From Cervus elaphus (Eukaryota > Chordata > Mammalia > Artiodactyla > Cervidae), in contig NW_025316717.1 in assembly GCF_910594005.1 (NCBI RefSeq), positions 186,001-250,000 of the forward strand: 64,000 nt of DNA, read 5' to 3'. The position numbers and the translations under genes are program-made. Under the pieces are notes generated by a model. That model made no database searches and was not told the origin of the DNA. It saw nothing but the letters and a program-made list of their open reading frames with translations. Position 1 is the stretch's first letter, and the number at the start of each line of letters is the position of its first letter. Positions 24,887-37,091 of the stretch are shown here, piece by piece.

Positions 24887-25788
24887 CATAGGAGCATCAA
24901 AAGTGTGAAAATACGAGGAGCAAGTAAAGTGTGAAAAATCCCAGGAGTAGAAAAATGGGAGAAAAATACGAGGAGCAAAAAAGAAACCAAAACAAAAATA
25001 TACGAGGAGCAGAAAAGGGGGGAAAATAAGAGGAGTATCAAAAGTGTGACAATACGAGGAGCAAGAAAAGTGTGAAAAAACCCAGGAGGAGAAATAGGGG
25101 AGAAAAATATGAGGAGCAAAAAAAAAAAAACAGAAATATACGAGAAGAAGAAAAGTGGGGAAAATGAGTGGAGCCTCAAAAGTGTGAAAACACGAGGAGA
25201 AAGAAAATTGTGAAAAACACGAGGAGCAAGAAAAGGGAAGAAATATACGAGGAGCAAAAGAAAAAAAACAAAAACAAAAAATACGAGGAGCAGAAAAGTG
25301 TGAAAAATAAGAGGAGCATCAAAAGTGTGAAAATACGAGGAGCAAGAAAACTGTGAAAAACACGAGGAGCAAGAAAAGGGAAGAAACATATGAGGAGCAA
25401 AAAAAAAAAAAAAACAGAAAAATACGAGGAGCAGAAAAGTGTGAAAAATAAAGGAGCATCAAAAGTGTGAAAATACGAGGAGCAAGAAAAGTGTGAAAAA
25501 CCCGAGGTGAAGAAAAAGGCGAGAAGAATACGAGGAGCAAAAAAAAAAAAAAACAGAGAAATACGAGGAGCAGAAAAGGGTGAAAAATAAGGGGAGCATC
25601 AAAAGTGTGCAAATACGAGGAGCAATAAATGTATGAAAAATCCCAGGAGCAGGAAAAGGGGAGAAAAATACGAGGAACAACAAAAAAAAAAACAGAAAAA
25701 TACGACGAGCAAGAAAAGTTTGAAAAACACGAGAAGAAAAAGGGGAGAAAAATACAAGGAGTAAAAAAAAAAAAAAAAAAAAGAAAAA
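24887..25788. repeat. B4: diverged ~140-bp satellite monomers, 902 bp
   Basis: Same monomer series as the other B segments, with an uninterrupted A-run before CAGAG near 25540 in place of the CTAAAAA variant of B1 and B3. Entry from A is through CACGGGATCATAGGAGC. Confidence 0.92.
25763..25782 (+). repeat. Poly-A run (20 A) at end of B4
   Basis: Run of 20 A after GGAGT, at the conserved position. Confidence 0.9.
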
Positions 25789-28654
25789 TACGAGGAGCAG
25801 ACAAGGGGGGAAAATCAGAGGAGGATCAACAGTATGCCACTACGAAGAGAAAGAGCAGTGTGAAAAACCCGAAGCGAAGAAACAGGGGAGAAGAATGCGA
25901 GGAGCAAGAAAAAAAAAGCAAAAGACAAAAATGAGGAGCAGACAAGGGGGGAAAATCAGAGGAGGATCAACAGTATGCCACGACGAGGAGCAAGAGCAGT
26001 GTGAAAAACCCGAGGCGAAGAATACGAGGAGCAAGAAAAAAAAGCAAAAGACATAAACGAGGAGCAGACAAAGGGGGAAAATCAGAGGAGAATCAACAGT
26101 ATGAAACTACGAGGAGCAAGAGCAGTGTGAAAAACCCGAGGCGAACAAACAGGGGAGAAGAATAAGAGGAGCAAGAAAAAAAAAGCAAAATACAAAAACG
26201 AGGAGAACACAAGGGGCGAAAATCAGAGGAGGATCAAAAGTGTGGCACTACGTGGAGTAAGAGAAGTGTGAAAAACCCGAGGCGAAGAAACAGGGGAGAA
26301 GAGTACGAGGAGCAAGAAAAAAAAAGCAAAATACAAAAACGAGGAGAACACAAGGGGCGAAAATCAGAGGAGGATCAACAGTATGCCACTACGTGGAGTA
26401 AGAGAAGTGTGAAAAACCCGAGGCGAAGAAACAGGGGAGAAGAATACGAGGAGCAAGAAAAAAAAAGCAAAATACAAAAACGAGGAGAACACAAGGGGCG
26501 AAAATCAGAGGAGGATCAACAGTATGCCACTACGTGGAGTAAGAGAAGTGTGAAAAACCCGAGGCGAAGAAACAGGGGAGAAGAAAACGAGAAGCAAGAA
26601 AAAAAAAGCAAAATACAAAAACGAGGAGAACACAAGGGGCGAAAATCAGAGGAGGATCAACAGTATGCCACTACGTGGAGTAAGAGAAGTGTGAAAAACC
26701 CGAGGTGAAGAAACATGGGAGAAGAATACGAGGAGCAAGAAAAAAAAAGCAAAATACAAAAACGAGGAGAACACAAGGGGCGAAAATCAGAGGAGGATCA
26801 ACAGTATGCCACTACGTGGAGTAAGAGAAGTGTGAAAAACCCGAGGCGAAGAAACAGGGGAGAAGAATACGAGGAGTAAGAAAAAAAAAGCAAAATACAA
26901 AAACGAGGAGAACACAAGGGGCGAAAATCAGAGGAGGATCAACAGTATGCCACTACGTGGAGTAAGAGAAGTGTGAAAAACCCGAGGTGAAGAAACAGGG
27001 GAGAAGAATACGAGGAGCAAGAAAAAAAAAGCAAAATACAAAAACGAGGAGAACACAAGGGGCGAAAATCAGAGGAGGATCAACAGTATGCCACTACGTG
27101 GAGTAAGAGAAGTGTGAAAAACCCGAGGTGAAGAAACAGGGGAGAAGAATACGAGGAGCAAGAAAAAAAAAGCAAAATACAAAAACGAGGAGAACACAAG
27201 GGGCGAAAATCAGAGGAGGATCAACAGTATGCCACTACGTGGAGTAAGAGAAGTGTGAAAAACCCGAGGTGAAGAAACAGGGGAGAAGAATACGAGGAGC
27301 TAGAAAAAAAAGCAAAATACAAAAACGAGGAGAACAAAAGGGGCGAAAATCAGAGGAGGATCAACAGTATGCCACTACATGGAGTAAGAGAAGTGTGAAA
27401 AACCCGAGGCGAAGAAATAGGGGAGAAGAATACGAGGAGCAAGAAAAAAAAAGCAAAATACAAAAACGAGGAGAACACAAGGGGCGAAAATCAGAGGAGG
27501 ATCAACAGTATGCCACTACGTGGAGTAAGAGAAGTGTGAAAAACCCGAGGTGAAGAAACAGGGGAGAAGAATACGAGGAGCAAGAAAAAAAAAGCAAAAT
27601 ACAGAAACGAGGAGAACACAAGCACCGAAAATCAGAGGAGGATCAAAAGTGTGGCACTACGTGGAGTAAGAGAAGTGTGAAAAACCCGAGGCGAAGAAAC
27701 AGGGGAGAAGAATACGAGGAGCAAGAAAAAAAAAGCAAAATACAAAAACGAGGAGAACACAAGGGGCGAAAATCAGAGGAGGATCAACAGTATGCCACTA
27801 CGTGGAGTAAGAGAAGTGTGAAAAACCCGAGGCAAAGAAACAGGGGAGAAGAATACGAGGAGCAAGAAAAAAAAAGCAAAATACAAAAACGAGGAGAACA
27901 CAAGGGGCGAAAATCAGAGGAGGATCAACAGTATGCCACTACGTGGAGTAAGAGAAGTGTGAAAATGCTGATGCGAAGAAACAGGGGAGAAGAATAGGAG
28001 GAGCAAGAAAAAAAAAGCAAAATACAAAAACGAGGAGAACACAAGGGGCGAAAATCAGAGGAGGATCAACAGTATGCCACTACGTGGAGTGAGAGAAGTG
28101 TGAAAAACCCGAGGCGAAGAAACAGGGGAGAAGAATACGAGGAGCAAGAAAAAAAAAGCAAAATACAAAAACGAGTAGAACACAAGCGCCGAAAATCAGA
28201 GGAGGATCAAAAGTGTGGCACTACGTGCAGTAAGAGAAGTGTGAAAAACCCGAGGCGAAGAAACAGGGGAGAAGAATACGAGGAGCAAGAAAAAAAAAGC
28301 AAAATACAAAAACGAGGAGAACACAAGGGGCGAAAATCAGAGGAGGATCAACAGTATGCCACTACGTGGAGTAAGAGAAGTGTGAAAAACCCGAGGCGAA
28401 GAAACAGGGGAGAAGAATACGAGGAGCAAGAAAAAGAAAAGCAAAATACAAAAACGAGGAGAACACAAGGGGCGAAAATCAGAGGAGGATCAAAAGTGTG
28501 GCACTACGTGGAGTAAGAGAAGCGAGAAAAAGCCGAGGCGAAGAAACACGGGAGAAGAATACGAGCAGCAAGAAAAAAAAAGCAAATTACAAAAACGAGG
28601 AGAACACAAGGGGCGAAAATCAGAGGAGGATCAACAGTATGCCACTACGAGGAG
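25789..28654. repeat. C4: 141-bp purine-rich satellite array, ~20 monomers
   Basis: Closely parallels C2: GAAGAGTACGAGG near 26298, GAGCTAG near 27298 and GAATAGGAGG near 27993 appear in the same order. Private changes include GAAAACGAGAAGC near 26583, GAGGAGTAAG near 26873 (CAA to TAA), CACTACATGG near 27374 (CpG to CpA) and ACAAGCACCG near 27621. It ends with the diverged terminal monomers and GAGGAG|CACGTG. Confidence 0.95.
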
Positions 28655-31600
28655 CACGTGTTGCCCAGGTGATGCCCACGTGATGCCCACGTGATTCCCA
28701 CGTGTTGCCCACGTGATGCCCACGTGATTCTCACGTGTTGCCCACGTGATGCCCACGTGATTCCCACGTGATACCCACGTGATTACCACGTGTTGCCCAC
28801 GTGATTCCCACGTGATGCGCACGTGATACCCACGTGATTCCCACGTGATTCCCACGTGATGACCACGTGATTCCCACGTGTTTCCCACGTGTTACCCACG
28901 TGATTCACACCTGATTCTCACGTGACTCCCACGTGATTCCCACGTGATGCCCACGTGATTCCCACGTGATGCACACGTGATGCCCACGTGTTGCACACGT
29001 GACTCCCACGTGATTCTCTCGTGATTCCCACGTGATGCCCACGTGATTCCCACGTGACTCCCACGTGATTCCCACGTGATGCCCACGTGATGCCCACGTG
29101 ATTCCCACGTGATTCCCACGTGATTCCCACGTGATTCCCACGTGATTTCCACGTATTGCACACGTGATGCCCACTTGATGCCCACGTGATTCCCACGTGT
29201 TGCCCACGTGATCCCCACGTGATTCCCACGTGATACCCAAGTGACTCCCACGTGTTGCCCACGTGATTCCCACGTGATGCCCACGTGATACCCACGTGAT
29301 TCCCACGTGATTCCCACGTGATTCCCACGTGTTTCCCACGTGATTCCCACGTGATTCCCACGTGATTCCCACGTGATTCCCACGTGATTCCCACGTGATT
29401 CCCACGTGATTCCCACGTGTTGCCCACGTGATGCCCACGTGATTCCCACGTGATTCCCACGTGATGCCCACGTGATTCCCACGTGATTCCCACGTGTTGC
29501 ACACGTGATGCCCACTTGATGCCCACGTGATTCCCACGTGATGCCCACGTGATTCCCTCGTGATGCCCACGTGATTCCCACGTGATCCCCACGTGTTGCC
29601 CAGGTGATCCCCACGTGATTCCCACGTGATGCCCACGTGATACATACGTGATTCCCACGTGATGCCCACGTGATTCCCATGTGTTTCCCACATGTTGCCC
29701 ACGTGATTCCCACCTGATTCTCACGTGACTCCCACGTGATTCCCACGTGATGCCCACGTGATTCCCACGTGATGCCCACGTGATTCCCACGTGTTGCACA
29801 CGTGATTCCCACGTGATGCTCTCGTGATTCCCACGTGATGCCCACGTGATTCCCACGTGACTCCCACGTGATGCCCACGTGATGCCCACGTGTTGCCCAC
29901 GTGATGCCCACGTGATGCCCACGTGATTCCCACGTGATTCCCACGTGTTGCCCACGTGATGCCCACGTGATGCCCACGTGATACCCACGTGTTGCCAACG
30001 TGATGCCGACGTGATTCCCACGTGATGCCCACGTGATTACCACGTGATTCCCACGTGATGCCCACTTGATTCCCACGTGATTCCCACGTGATGCCCACGT
30101 GATTCCCACGTGATTCCCACGTGTTGCCCACGTGTTCCCCACGTGATTCCCACGTGATTCCCACGTGATGCCCACGTGATTCCCACGTGATTCCCACGTG
30201 TTGCCCACGTGATTCCCACGTGATTCTCACGTGATTCCCACGTGATGCCCACGTGATGGCCACGTGTTGCCCACGTGATTCCCACGTGATGCCCACGTGA
30301 TTCCCACGTGTTGCCCACGTGATTCCCACGTGATGCCCACGTGATTCCCACGTTGCCCACGTGATGCCCACGTGATTCCCACGTGTTGCCAACGTGATGC
30401 CCACGTGATTCCCAAGTGATTCCCACGTGTTTCCCACGTGATTCCCACGTGATGCCCACTTGATTCCCACGTGATTCCCACGTGATTCCCACGTGTTGCC
30501 CACGTGTTGCCCACGTGATTCCCACGTGATTCCAGGTGTTGCCCACGTGATTCCCACGTGATTCCCACGTGTTGCCCACGTGATTCCCACGTGATTCCCA
30601 CGTGAGTCCCATGTGATTCCCACGTGTTGCACACGTGATGCCCAGTTGATGCCCACGTGATTCCCACGTGATGCCCACGTGATTCCCTCGTGATGCCCAC
30701 GTGATTCCCACGTGATCCCCACGTGTTGCCCAGGTGATCCCCACGTGATTCCCACGTGATGCCCACGTGATACATACGTGATTCCCACGTGATGTCCACG
30801 TGATACCCACGTGATTCCCACGTGATTCCCACGTGATTCCCACGTGATTCCCAGGTGTTGCCCACGTGTTGCCCACGTTACGTCCACGTGATTCCCGCGT
30901 GATTCCCACGTGATTCCCACGTGATACCCACGTGATGCCCACGTGATGCCCACGTCATTCCCACGTGTTGCTCACGTGATGCCCACGTGATTCCCACGTG
31001 ATTCCCACGTGTTGCCCACGTGATGCCCACGTGATTCCCACATGTTTCCCACGTGTTACCCACGTGATTCCCACGTGATTCCCACGTGACGCCCACGTGA
31101 TTCCCACGTGATTCCCACGTGATACCCACGTGATTCCCACGTGATGCCCACGTGATACCCACGTGATTCCCACGTGATTCCCACGTGATGCCCACGTGAT
31201 GCCCACGTGATGCCCACGAGTTGCCCACGTGATTCCCACGTGATGCCCACGTATTCCCACGTGATTCCCACGTGATGCCCACTTGATTCCCACGTGATTC
31301 CCACGTGATTCTCACGTGACTCCTACGTGATTACCACGTGACGCCCACGTGATTCCCACGTGACTCCCACGTGATTCCCACGTGACCCCCACGTGATGCC
31401 CACGTGTTGCCCACGTGATTCCCACGTGATTCCCACGTGATTCCCACGTGATGCCCACATGATTCCCACGTGACTCCAACGTGATTCCCACGTGATGCCA
31501 CGTGATTCCCACGTGATGCCCACGTGATTCCCACGTGTTGCCCACGTGTTGCCCACGTGATTCCCACGTGATTCCCACGTGATTCCCAGGTGTTGCCCAC

Positions 31601-33748
31601 GTGATTCCCACGTGATTCCCACGTGTTGCCCACGTGATTCCCACGTGATGCCCACGTGATGCCCAAGTGATGCCCACGTGATTCCCACGTGATGCCCACG
31701 TGATTCCCACGTGATACCCACGTGATTCCCACGTGTTGCCCACGTGATTCCCACGTGATGCCCACGTGATACCCACGTTATTCCCACGTGATTCCCACGT
31801 GATTCCCACGTGATGCCCACGTGACGCCCACGTGATTCCCAAGTGATGCCCACGTGATTCCCACGTGATTCCCACGTGTTGCCCACGTGATTCCCACGTG
31901 ACTCCCACGTGATTCCCCGTGATGCCCACGTGATTCCCACGTGACTCCCACGTGATTCCCACGTGATGCCCACGTGATGCCCACGTGTTGCCCACGTGAT
32001 TCCCACGTGATTCCCACGTGATTTCCACGTGTTGCACACGTGATGCCCACTTGATGCGCACGTGATTCCCACGTGATGCCCACGTGATTCCCTCGTGATG
32101 CCCACGTGATACCCACGTGATTCCCACGTGATGCCCACGTGATACCCACGTGATGCCCACGTGATGCCCACGTGATTCCCACGTGATACCCACGTGATGC
32201 CCACGTGATGCCCACGTGTTGCCCACGTGATTCCCACGTGATTCCCACGTGATTCCCACGTGTTGCACACGTGTTGCCCTCGTGATCCCCACGTGATTCC
32301 CACGTGATACCCACGTGATTCCCACGTGTTGCCCACGTGATTCCCACGTGATGCCCACGTGATACCCACGTGATTCCCACGTGATTTCCACGTGATGCCC
32401 ACGTGATTCCCACGTGTTTCCCACGTGTTGCCCACGTGATTCCCACCTGATTCTCACGTGACTCCCACGTGATTCCCACGTGATGCCCACGTGATTCCCA
32501 CGTGATGCCCACGTGATGCCCACGTGTTGCACACGTGACTCCCACGTGATTCCCTTGTGATTCCCACGTGATGCCCACGTGATTCCCACGTGTTGCCCAC
32601 GTGATTCCCACGTGATGCCCACGTGATGGCCACGTGTTGCCCACGTGATTCCCACGTGATGCCCACGTGATTCCCACGTGATTACCACGTGACGCCCACG
32701 TGATTCCCACCTGTGTCTCACGTGACTCCCACGTGATTCCCACGTGATGCCCACGTGATGCCCACGTGTTGCACATGTGACTCCCACGTGATTCTCTCGT
32801 GATTCCCACGTGATGCCCACGTGATTCCCACGTGACTCCCACGTGATTCCCACGTGATGCCCACGTGATGCCCACGTGTTGCCCACGTGATTCCCACGTG
32901 ATGCCCACGTGATGCCCACGTGATTCCCACGTTTGCCCACGTGATGCCCACGTGATGCCCACGTGATTCCCACGTGTTGCCAACCTGATGCCCACGTGAT
33001 TCCCACGTGATGCCCACGTGATTCCCACGTGTTTCCCACGTGATGCCCACTTGATTCCTACGTGATTCCCACGTGATTCACACGTGATGCCCACGTGATT
33101 CCCCCGTGATACCCACGTGATTCCCACGTGTTGCCCACGTGATTCCCATGTGATGCCCACGTGATACCCACGTGATTCCCACGTGATTCCCACGTGATTC
33201 CCACGTGATTCCCACGTGTTTCCCACGTGTTGCCCACGTGATTCCCACCTGATTCTCACGTGACTCCCACGTGATTCCCAAGTGAGGCCCACGTGATGCC
33301 CACGTGTTGCACACGTGACTCCCACGTGATTCTCTCGTGATTCCCAGGTGATGCCCACGTGATTCCCACGTGACTCCCACGTGATTCCCACGTGATGCCC
33401 ACGTGATGCCCACGTGATTCCCACGTGATTCCCACGTGTTGCCCACGTGTTGCCCACGTGATGTCCACGTGATTCCCGAGTGATTCCCACGTGATTCCCA
33501 CGTAATACCCACGTGATGCCCACGTGATGCCCACGTGATTCCCACGTGTTGCCCACGTGATGCCCACTTGATTCCCACGTGATTCCCACGCGTTGCCCAC
33601 GTGATACCCACGTGATTCCCACGTGATTCCCACGTGATCCCCACGTGTTGCCCAGGTGATCCCCACGTGATTCCCACGTGATGCCCACGTGATTCCCACG
33701 TGATGCCCACGTGATTCCCACGTGATGCTCAAGTGATACCCACGGGAT
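28655..33748. repeat. A5: 11-bp CACGTG minisatellite block, 5.1 kb
   Basis: About 463 monomers. Landmarks CACCTGATTCTCACG lie at 28908 (253 bp in) and 29711 (803 bp later), spacings identical to those in A2. The TACGTCCACG marker occurs once near 30880, so the 593-bp duplication of A2 is absent. A nine-base monomer near 31914 (GATTCCCCGTGATG) breaks phase. The landmark near 32710 is degraded to CACCTGTGTCTCACG. The conserved 674-bp end starts at 33075. Confidence 0.96.
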
Positions 33749-34649
33749 CATAGGAGCATCAAAAGTGTGAAAATACGAGGAGCAAGTAAAGTGTGAAAAA
33801 TCCCAGGAGTAGAAAAATGGGAGAAAAATACGAGGAGCAAAAAAGAAACCAAAACAAAAATATACGAGGAGCAGAAAAGGGGGGAAAATAAGAGGAGTAT
33901 CAAAAGTGTGACAATACGAGGAGCAAGAAAAGTGTGAAAAAACCCAGGAGGAGAAATAGGGGAGAAAAATATGAGGAGCAAAAAAAAAAAAACAGAAATA
34001 TACGAGAAGAAGAAAAGTGGGGAAAATGAGTGGAGCCTCAAAAGTGTGAAAACACGAGGAGAAAGAAAATTGTGAAAAACACGAGGAGCAAGAAAAGGGA
34101 AGAAATATACGAGGAGCAAAAGAAAAAAAACAAAAACAAAAAATACGAGGAGCAGAAAAGTGTGAAAAATAAGAGGAGCATCAAAAGTGTGAAAATACGA
34201 GGAGCAAGAAAACTGTGAAAAACACGAGGAGCAAGAAAAGGGAAGAAACATATGAGGAGCAAAAAAAAAAAAAAAACAGAAAAATACGAGGAGCAGAAAA
34301 GTGTGAAAAATAAAGGAGCATCAAAAGTGTGAAAATACGAGGAGCAAGAAAAGTGTGAAAAACCCGAGGTGAAGAAAAAGGCGAGAAGAATACGAGGAGC
34401 AAAAAAAAAAAAAACAGAGAAATACGAGGAGCAGAAAAGGGTGAAAAATAAGGGGAGCATCAAAAGTGTGCAAATACGAGGAGCAATAAATGTATGAAAA
34501 ATCCCAGGAGCAGGAAAAGGGGAGAAAAATACGAGGAACAACAAAAAAAAAAACAGAAAAATACGACGAGCAAGAAAAGTTTGAAAAACACGAGAAGAAA
34601 AAGGGGAGAAAAAAACAAGGAGAAAAAAAAAAAAAAAAAAAAAGAAAAA
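33749..34649. repeat. B5: diverged ~140-bp satellite monomers, 901 bp
   Basis: Same series as the other B segments. Private changes near the end are AAAAAACAAGGAG in place of AAAAATACAAGGAG and loss of the T before the poly-A run (GGAG then A21). Confidence 0.92.
34623..34643 (+). repeat. Poly-A run (21 A) at end of B5
   Basis: Run of 21 A. The T that precedes the run in the other units is missing here, so it directly follows GGAG. Confidence 0.9.
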
Positions 34650-37091
34650 TACGAGGAGCAGACAAGGGGGGAAAATCAGAGGATGATCAACAGTATGCCA
34701 CTACGAAGAGAAAGAGCAGTGTGAAAAACCCGAAGCGAAGAAACAGGGGAGAAGAATGCGAGGAGCAAGAAAAAAAAAGCAAAAGACAAAAATGAGGAGC
34801 AGACAAGGGGGGAAAATCAGAGGAGGATCAACAGTATGCCACGACGAGGAGCAAGAGCAGTGTGAAAAACCCGAGGCGAAGAATACGAGGAGCAAGAAAA
34901 AAAAGCAAAAGACATAAACGAGGAGCAGACAAAGGGGGAAAATCAGAGGAGAATCAACAGTATGAAACTACGAGGAGCAAGAGCAGTGTGAAAAACCCGA
35001 GGCGAACAAACAGGGGAGAAGAATAAGAGGAGCAAGAAAAAAAAAGCAAAATACAAAAACGAGGAGAACACAAGGGGCGAAAATCAGAGGAGGATCAAAA
35101 GTGTGGCACTACGTGGAGTAAGAGAAGTGTGAAAAACCCGAGGCGAAGAAACAGGGGAGAAGAGTACGAGGAGCAAGAAAAAAAAAGCAAAATACAAAAA
35201 CGAGGAGAACACAAGGGGCGAAAATCAGAGGAGGATCAACAGTATGCCACTACGTGGAGTAAGAGAAGTGTGAAAAACCCGAGGCGAAGAAACAGGGGAG
35301 AAGAATACGAGGAGCAAGAAAAAAAAAGCAAAATACAAAAACGAGGAGAACACAAGGGGCGAAAATCAGAGGAGGATCAACAGTATGCCACTACGTGGAG
35401 TAAGAGAAGTGTGAAAAACCCGAGGCGAAGAAACAGGGGAGAAGAATACGAGAAGCAAGAAAAAAAAAGCAAAATACAAAAACGAGGAGAACACAAGGGG
35501 CGAAAATCAGAGGAGGATCAACAGTATGCCACTACGTGGAGTAAGAGAAGTGTGAAAAACCCGAGGTGAAGAAACATGGGAGAAGAATACGAGGAGCAAG
35601 AAAAAAAAAGCAAAATACAAAAACGAGGAGAACACAAGGGGCGAAAATCAGAGGAGGATCAACAGTATGCCACTACGTGGAGTAAGAGAAGTGTGAAAAA
35701 CCCGAGGTGAAGAAACAGGGGAGAAGAATACGAGGAGTAAGAAAAAAAAAGCAAAATACAAAAACGAGGAGAACACAAGGGGCGAAAATCAGAGGAGGAT
35801 CAACAGTATGCCACTACGTGGAGTAAGAGAAGTGTGAAAAACCCGAGGTGAAGAAACAGGGGAGAAGAATACGAGGAGCAAGAAAAAAAAAGCAAAATAC
35901 AAAAACGAGGAGAACACAAGGGGCAAAAATCAGAGGAGGATCAACAGTATGCCACTACGTGGAGTAAGAGAAGTGTGAAAAACCCGAGGTGAAAAAACAG
36001 GGGAGAAGAATACGAGGAGCAAGAAAAAAAAAGCAAAATACAAAAACGAGGAGAACACAAGGGGCGAAAATCAGAGGAGGATCAACAGTATGCCACTACG
36101 TGGAGTAAGAGAAGTGTGAAAAACCCGAGGTGAAGAAACAGGGGAGAAGAATACGAGGAGCTAGAAAAAAAAGCAAAATACAAAAACGAGGAGAACAAAA
36201 GGGGCGAAAATCAGAGGAGGATCAACAGTATGCCACTACATGGAGTAAGAGAAGTGTGAAAAACCCGAGGCGAAGAAATAGGGGAGAAGAATACGAGGAG
36301 CAAGAAAAAAAAAGCAAAATACAAAAACGAGGAGAACACAAGGGGCGAAAATCAGAGGAGGATCAACAGTATGCCACTACGTGGAGTAAGAGAAGTGTGA
36401 AAAACCCGAGGTGAAGAAACAGGGGAGAAGAATACGAGGAGCAAGAAAAAAAAAGCAAAATACAAAAACGAGGAGAACACAAGCGCCGAAAATCAGAGGA
36501 GGATCAAAAGTGTGGCACTACGTGGAGTAAGAGAAGTGTGAAAAACCCGAGGCGAAGAAACAGGGGAGAAGAATACGAGGAGCAAGAAAAAAAAAGCAAA
36601 ATACAAAAACGAGGAGAACACAAGGGGCGAAAATCAGAGGAGGATCAACAGTATGCCACTACGTGGAGTAAGAGAAGTGTGAAAAACCCGAGGCGAAGAA
36701 ACAGGGGAGAAGAATACGAGGAGCAAGAAAAAAAAAGCAAAATACAAAAACGAGGAGAACACAAGGGGCGAAAATCAGAGGAGGATCAAAAGTGTGGCAC
36801 CACGTGGAGTAAGAGAAGTGTGAAAAATCCGAGGCGAAGAAACAGGGGAGAAGAATACGAGGAGCAAGAAAAAAAAAGCAAAATACAAAAACGAGGAGAA
36901 CACAAGGGGCGAAAATCAGAGGAGGATCAACAGTATGCCACTACGTGGAGTAAGAGAAGTGTGAAAAACCCGAGGCGAAGAAACACGGGAGAAGAATACG
37001 AGCAGCAAGAAAAAAAAAGCAAATTACAAAAACGAGGAGAACACAAGGGGCGAAAATCAGAGGAGGATCAACAGTATGCCACTACGAGGAG
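34650..37091. repeat. C5: 141-bp purine-rich satellite array, ~17 monomers
   Basis: Shares GAAGAGTACGAGG (near 35160), GAGCTAG (near 36159) and CACTACATGG (near 36235) with C4. Its right end differs from the other arrays: the terminal GAAAAAGAAAAGC and GAAGCGAGAAAAAGCC variants are absent, although the final AGCAGCAAG and AAATTAC changes are kept, so the last few monomers seem to have been exchanged. At 36801-36806 one monomer reads CACCACGTGG where the consensus is CACTACGTGG, which creates a CACGTG inside a 141-bp monomer. It ends at GAGGAG|CACGTG. Confidence 0.95.

Larger units (their letters stand above)
19837..28654. repeat. Complete composite A-B-C unit, 8818 bp
   Basis: A 5050 bp, B 902 bp, C 2866 bp. 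Its C array resembles that of the unit at 4254 more than that of its left neighbour. Confidence 0.93.
28655..37091. repeat. Complete composite A-B-C unit, 8437 bp
   Basis: A 5094 bp, B 901 bp, C 2442 bp. The right end of its C array has lost some of the terminal variants present in the other units. Confidence 0.93.
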
